Source: Eggerthellaceae bacterium (GTDB taxonomy: Bacteria > Actinomycetota > Coriobacteriia > Coriobacteriales > Eggerthellaceae). Taken from it: a stretch of 6,677 bases of DNA. The DNA is taken from NCBI GenBank assembly GCA_017533165.1, contig JAFXIM010000133.1:1-6677 (forward strand), given 5' to 3'. The notes beneath the pieces are model-generated. The model was not told where the DNA came from and made no database searches. It saw only the letters and a list, made by a program, of their open reading frames with translations. Shown in pieces: positions 4,895 to 6,677 of the stretch (position 1 is its first letter; each line of letters begins with the position of its first letter). A program made the position numbers and the translations under genes.

Positions 4895-6133
4895 CTAATC
4901 CTCTAAGTAATCCTTCAGCTTCGAAGAGCGGGAAGGATGGCGCAGCTTGGCGAGCGTCTTGCTCTCGATCTGGCGAATGCGCTCACGCGTAACGCCAAAC
5001 TCGCGGCCGACTTCCTCGAGCGTGCGCGGATGGCCATCCTCGAGGCCAAAGCGCAGGCTGATGACCTTGCGCTCGCGCTCGGCGAGGCCGTCGAGAACCT
5101 TGCCCAGCTGCTCTTGCAGCATGCTGAAAGAGGCGGCGTCGGGAGGAACGACCGCTGCATCATCTTCGATAAAGTCACCGAGCTGGGAGTCCTCTTCCTC
5201 GCCGATGGGAGTCTCGAGGGACACCGGCTCCTGGGAGATCTTCTGAATCTCACGGACGCGCTCCGCAGGAAGACCCATCTCCTTGCCAATTTCCTCTGGA
5301 GAGGGCTCGCGGCCGAGCTCCTGCAAAAGCTGGCGCTGGATACGCACGAGCTTGTTGATGGTTTCAACCATATGCACCGGGATACGGATGGTGCGAGCCT
5401 GATCTGCGATAGCGCGCGTGATGGCCTGACGGATCCACCAGGTGGCGTAGGTGGAGAACTTGAAGCCCTTGGTGTAGTCGAACTTCTCGACCGCTCGGAT
5501 AAGGCCGAGGTTGCCCTCCTGGATGAGGTCCAAGAACAGCATGCCGCGGCCGACGTAGCGCTTGGCGATGGATACGACAAGGCGCAGGTTGGCCTCGATC
5601 AGCTGATCCTTCGCGTCAGCGCCAATCTGAGCCTCGTGGGAGAGGCGGCGGCGGGTGCGGCGATCGATCTCGATGCCTTCCTTGTCGATGCGCTCAAGCT
5701 CGTCCTCGGCGGCGACGCCCGCCTCGATCTTCATCGCAAGGTCGATCTCCTGCTCGGCGGTGAGCAGTGGAACCTTACCGATCTCCTTGAGGTACATGCG
5801 AACCGGGTCGCCCGTGAGCATGGTGACGTTGGCGTCAGCGTTGCGCTTGCGGGTCTTGGCCTTGCGACCTGAAACCTTCGGAAGCGAAGCAGCAGCCTCA
5901 ACGGTAGCCTTGAGTTCTTCCTCGGGAATGCCCTCAAGAAGGTCCTCTTCGGGGTCGATGCCGTCAATCTTGTCGTCATCGAGACCGGCATCGGAACCCG
6001 CCTCAACCGCTACGCTTGCGGGAGGATCGGACTCCATGACGTCCTCTTCTTCAATCATCTCCTCGACTTCGTTCAGGGGCTGATCTGCGTTCTTCTGTTC
6101 CTGCATAGATTTGTTCGATGAGGCTTTGACCAC
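4895..6133 (-). CDS. rpoD: Primary RNA polymerase sigma factor (RpoD/SigA, sigma-70 group 1)
   Basis: This 412-residue housekeeping sigma factor directs core RNA polymerase to -10/-35 promoters. Region 1.2 spans about 109-137 ([17 protein letters not shown]). Region 2 spans about 178-252 and includes [30 protein letters not shown] and the -10-melting segment [13 protein letters not shown] at 226-238. Region 3 covers about 255-335. Region 4 spans about 347-401 with the -35-binding helix-turn-helix [20 protein letters not shown] at 371-390. The first 80 residues are acidic and of low complexity, followed by a basic patch KAKTRKR (91-97), in place of a recognisable region 1.1. I chose the GTG at 6133 because AGGA lies 7 nt upstream; an in-frame TTG at 6172 lacks such a site. 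It sits between priA and rlmKL on the same strand, and dnaG, the common upstream neighbour of rpoD elsewhere, is not adjacent. Confidence 0.96.
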   Translation of the reverse strand: MVKASSNKSMQEQKNADQPLNEVEEMIEEEDVMESDPPASVAVEAGSDAGLDDDKIDGIDPEEDLLEGIPEEELKATVEAAASLPKVSGRKAKTRKRNADANVTMLTGDPVRMYLKEIGKVPLLTAEQEIDLAMKIEAGVAAEDELERIDKEGIEIDRRTRRRLSHEAQIGADAKDQLIEANLRLVVSIAKRYVGRGMLFLDLIQEGNLGLIRAVEKFDYTKGFKFSTYATWWIRQAITRAIADQARTIRIPVHMVETINKLVRIQRQLLQELGREPSPEEIGKEMGLPAERVREIQKISQEPVSLETPIGEEEDSQLGDFIEDDAAVVPPDAASFSMLQEQLGKVLDGLAERERKVISLRFGLEDGHPRTLEEVGREFGVTRERIRQIESKTLAKLRHPSRSSKLKDYLED

Positions 6134-6206
6134 GCTATCATCCTTTCCACGAAGACGTCCGCACAGGCACAAATAGCCTATTTTGGGCGCAAAGATACAG
6201 CTAACT

Positions 6207-6235
6207 AATTTACTACAATTTCTTACTCAGGGCAA
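6207..6235 (-). promoter_or_regulatory. Candidate promoter of rpoD
   Basis: On the minus strand, TTGCCC (6230-6235) and TAAATT (6207-6212) are separated by 17 nt, each matching 4 of 6 consensus bases. They lie in the most AT-rich part of the 191-nt gap between priA and rpoD, about 75 nt upstream of the GTG start. No clear priA terminator is visible in this gap, so read-through from priA may also contribute. Confidence 0.4.
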
Positions 6236-6324
6236 GATTTGCACACAAAGTAGTTCGTTTAAAACCCTGCGCAATAGAAGATGAGAGCTTTCCGATAAGA
6301 CCGCGCGAGACGCTGCATTCGCAG

Positions 6325-6677
6325 CTACAAGAGATCAAGCGGGTCAACGTCAACCGCAACGTTGACCTCCTTCTCAGCCTTGCGCGTGCGGAACAAGCGC
6401 CCCATAACCAAAGAAAGATCAGCCTCGCGAGGACACTTCACCAGCACATGCCAACGATAGGTTCCGCGTAGCTTCTCTAGAACGCAGGGAGACGCGGGCA
6501 GCACCTTCCAGCTCGATCCGGCGTAGTCAAAGACCGTCCTCTCAAGCTGCTCGTACAGCTCGAGCGCAACGCGCCTCACCTCTTCTTCGTCCTTACCCCA
6601 AATCAAAACATTGGCCATGCGAACATAAGGCGGGTATCCCAGCACCTTTCGTTTGGGTAACTCGGAGCGAAGGAAGA
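6325..6677 (-). CDS. priA: Primosomal protein N' (PriA), C-terminal fragment cut by window edge
   Basis: The last 116 residues and the stop codon (TAG at 6325-6327) are visible; the frame stays open to the right edge. The fragment matches the C-terminal domain of PriA, the protein that recognises stalled forks and reloads the replicative helicase. It shows the conserved YPPY segment (about residues 14-17 of the fragment), the strongly conserved LRGTYRWHVLVK block (encoded near 6436-6471), and the family ending of the form VxVDPxxLL (here AVDVDPLDLL). The helicase motifs and zinc-binding cysteines lie outside the window, so I cannot tell whether the ATPase is intact. This matters because PriA of many Actinobacteria is reported to lack helicase motifs. 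It is co-directional with rpoD, 191 nt upstream. Confidence 0.88.
   Translation of the reverse strand, partial: FLRSELPKRKVLGYPPYVRMANVLIWGKDEEEVRRVALELYEQLERTVFDYAGSSWKVLPASPCVLEKLRGTYRWHVLVKCPREADLSLVMGRLFRTRKAEKEVNVAVDVDPLDLL

Noticed and set aside
4937..5872. A 311-codon open frame on the plus strand opposite rpoD
   Set aside because: It lies wholly antisense to the unmistakable sigma-70 domains; its length reflects high GC and codon bias of the real gene, and its protein shows no recognisable features.
6134..6172. Upstream TTG start for rpoD adding 13 residues
   Set aside because: No ribosome-binding site precedes it, and the GGAAAGGA that serves the GTG at 6133 would lie inside the coding sequence.

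Overview
The window looks like chromosomal backbone DNA from a high-GC Gram-positive bacterium. The primary sigma factor, the PriA C-terminus, the large two-domain rRNA methyltransferase and a tRNA gene with an encoded CCA end would fit the Coriobacteriia (Collinsella/Olsenella-like). That placement is inferred from protein character only, since no database search was possible. There is no CRISPR array, transposase or integrase gene.

Layout. From 1 to 880 (minus) lies a lipoprotein substrate-binding protein of an amino-acid-type ABC transporter; its last residues fall outside the left edge. A divergent intergenic region (881-1163) holds candidate promoters in both directions. The plus-strand one has an extended -10 box overlapped by a perfect palindrome and serves a 208-residue C39-like cysteine peptidase (1164-1790). 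Next come a well-formed promoter, tRNA-Asn(GTT) (1863-1937) and a strong terminator. The 3' end of this tRNA and its terminator are duplicated exactly 194 bp downstream, with a structured non-coding segment between the copies. A small single-span membrane protein (2251-2463) follows.

From 2547 to the right edge all genes are on the minus strand, transcribed in the order priA (partial, 5' end outside the window), rpoD, rlmKL. They serve replication restart, housekeeping transcription and 23S rRNA methylation. An intrinsic terminator lies immediately after rpoD and almost touches the rlmKL ribosome-binding site, so rlmKL probably depends on read-through or on a promoter inside rpoD.

The most notable points are: (1) the N-terminal RlmL-type methyltransferase domain of RlmKL has lost its SAM-binding and catalytic motifs, while the C-terminal RlmK domain is intact; (2) the tRNA-Asn 3'-end/terminator duplication enclosing a hairpin-rich insert, which looks like a relic of integration or tandem duplication; (3) a C39-like peptidase without a visible export signal. 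I found no clearly new multi-gene system.
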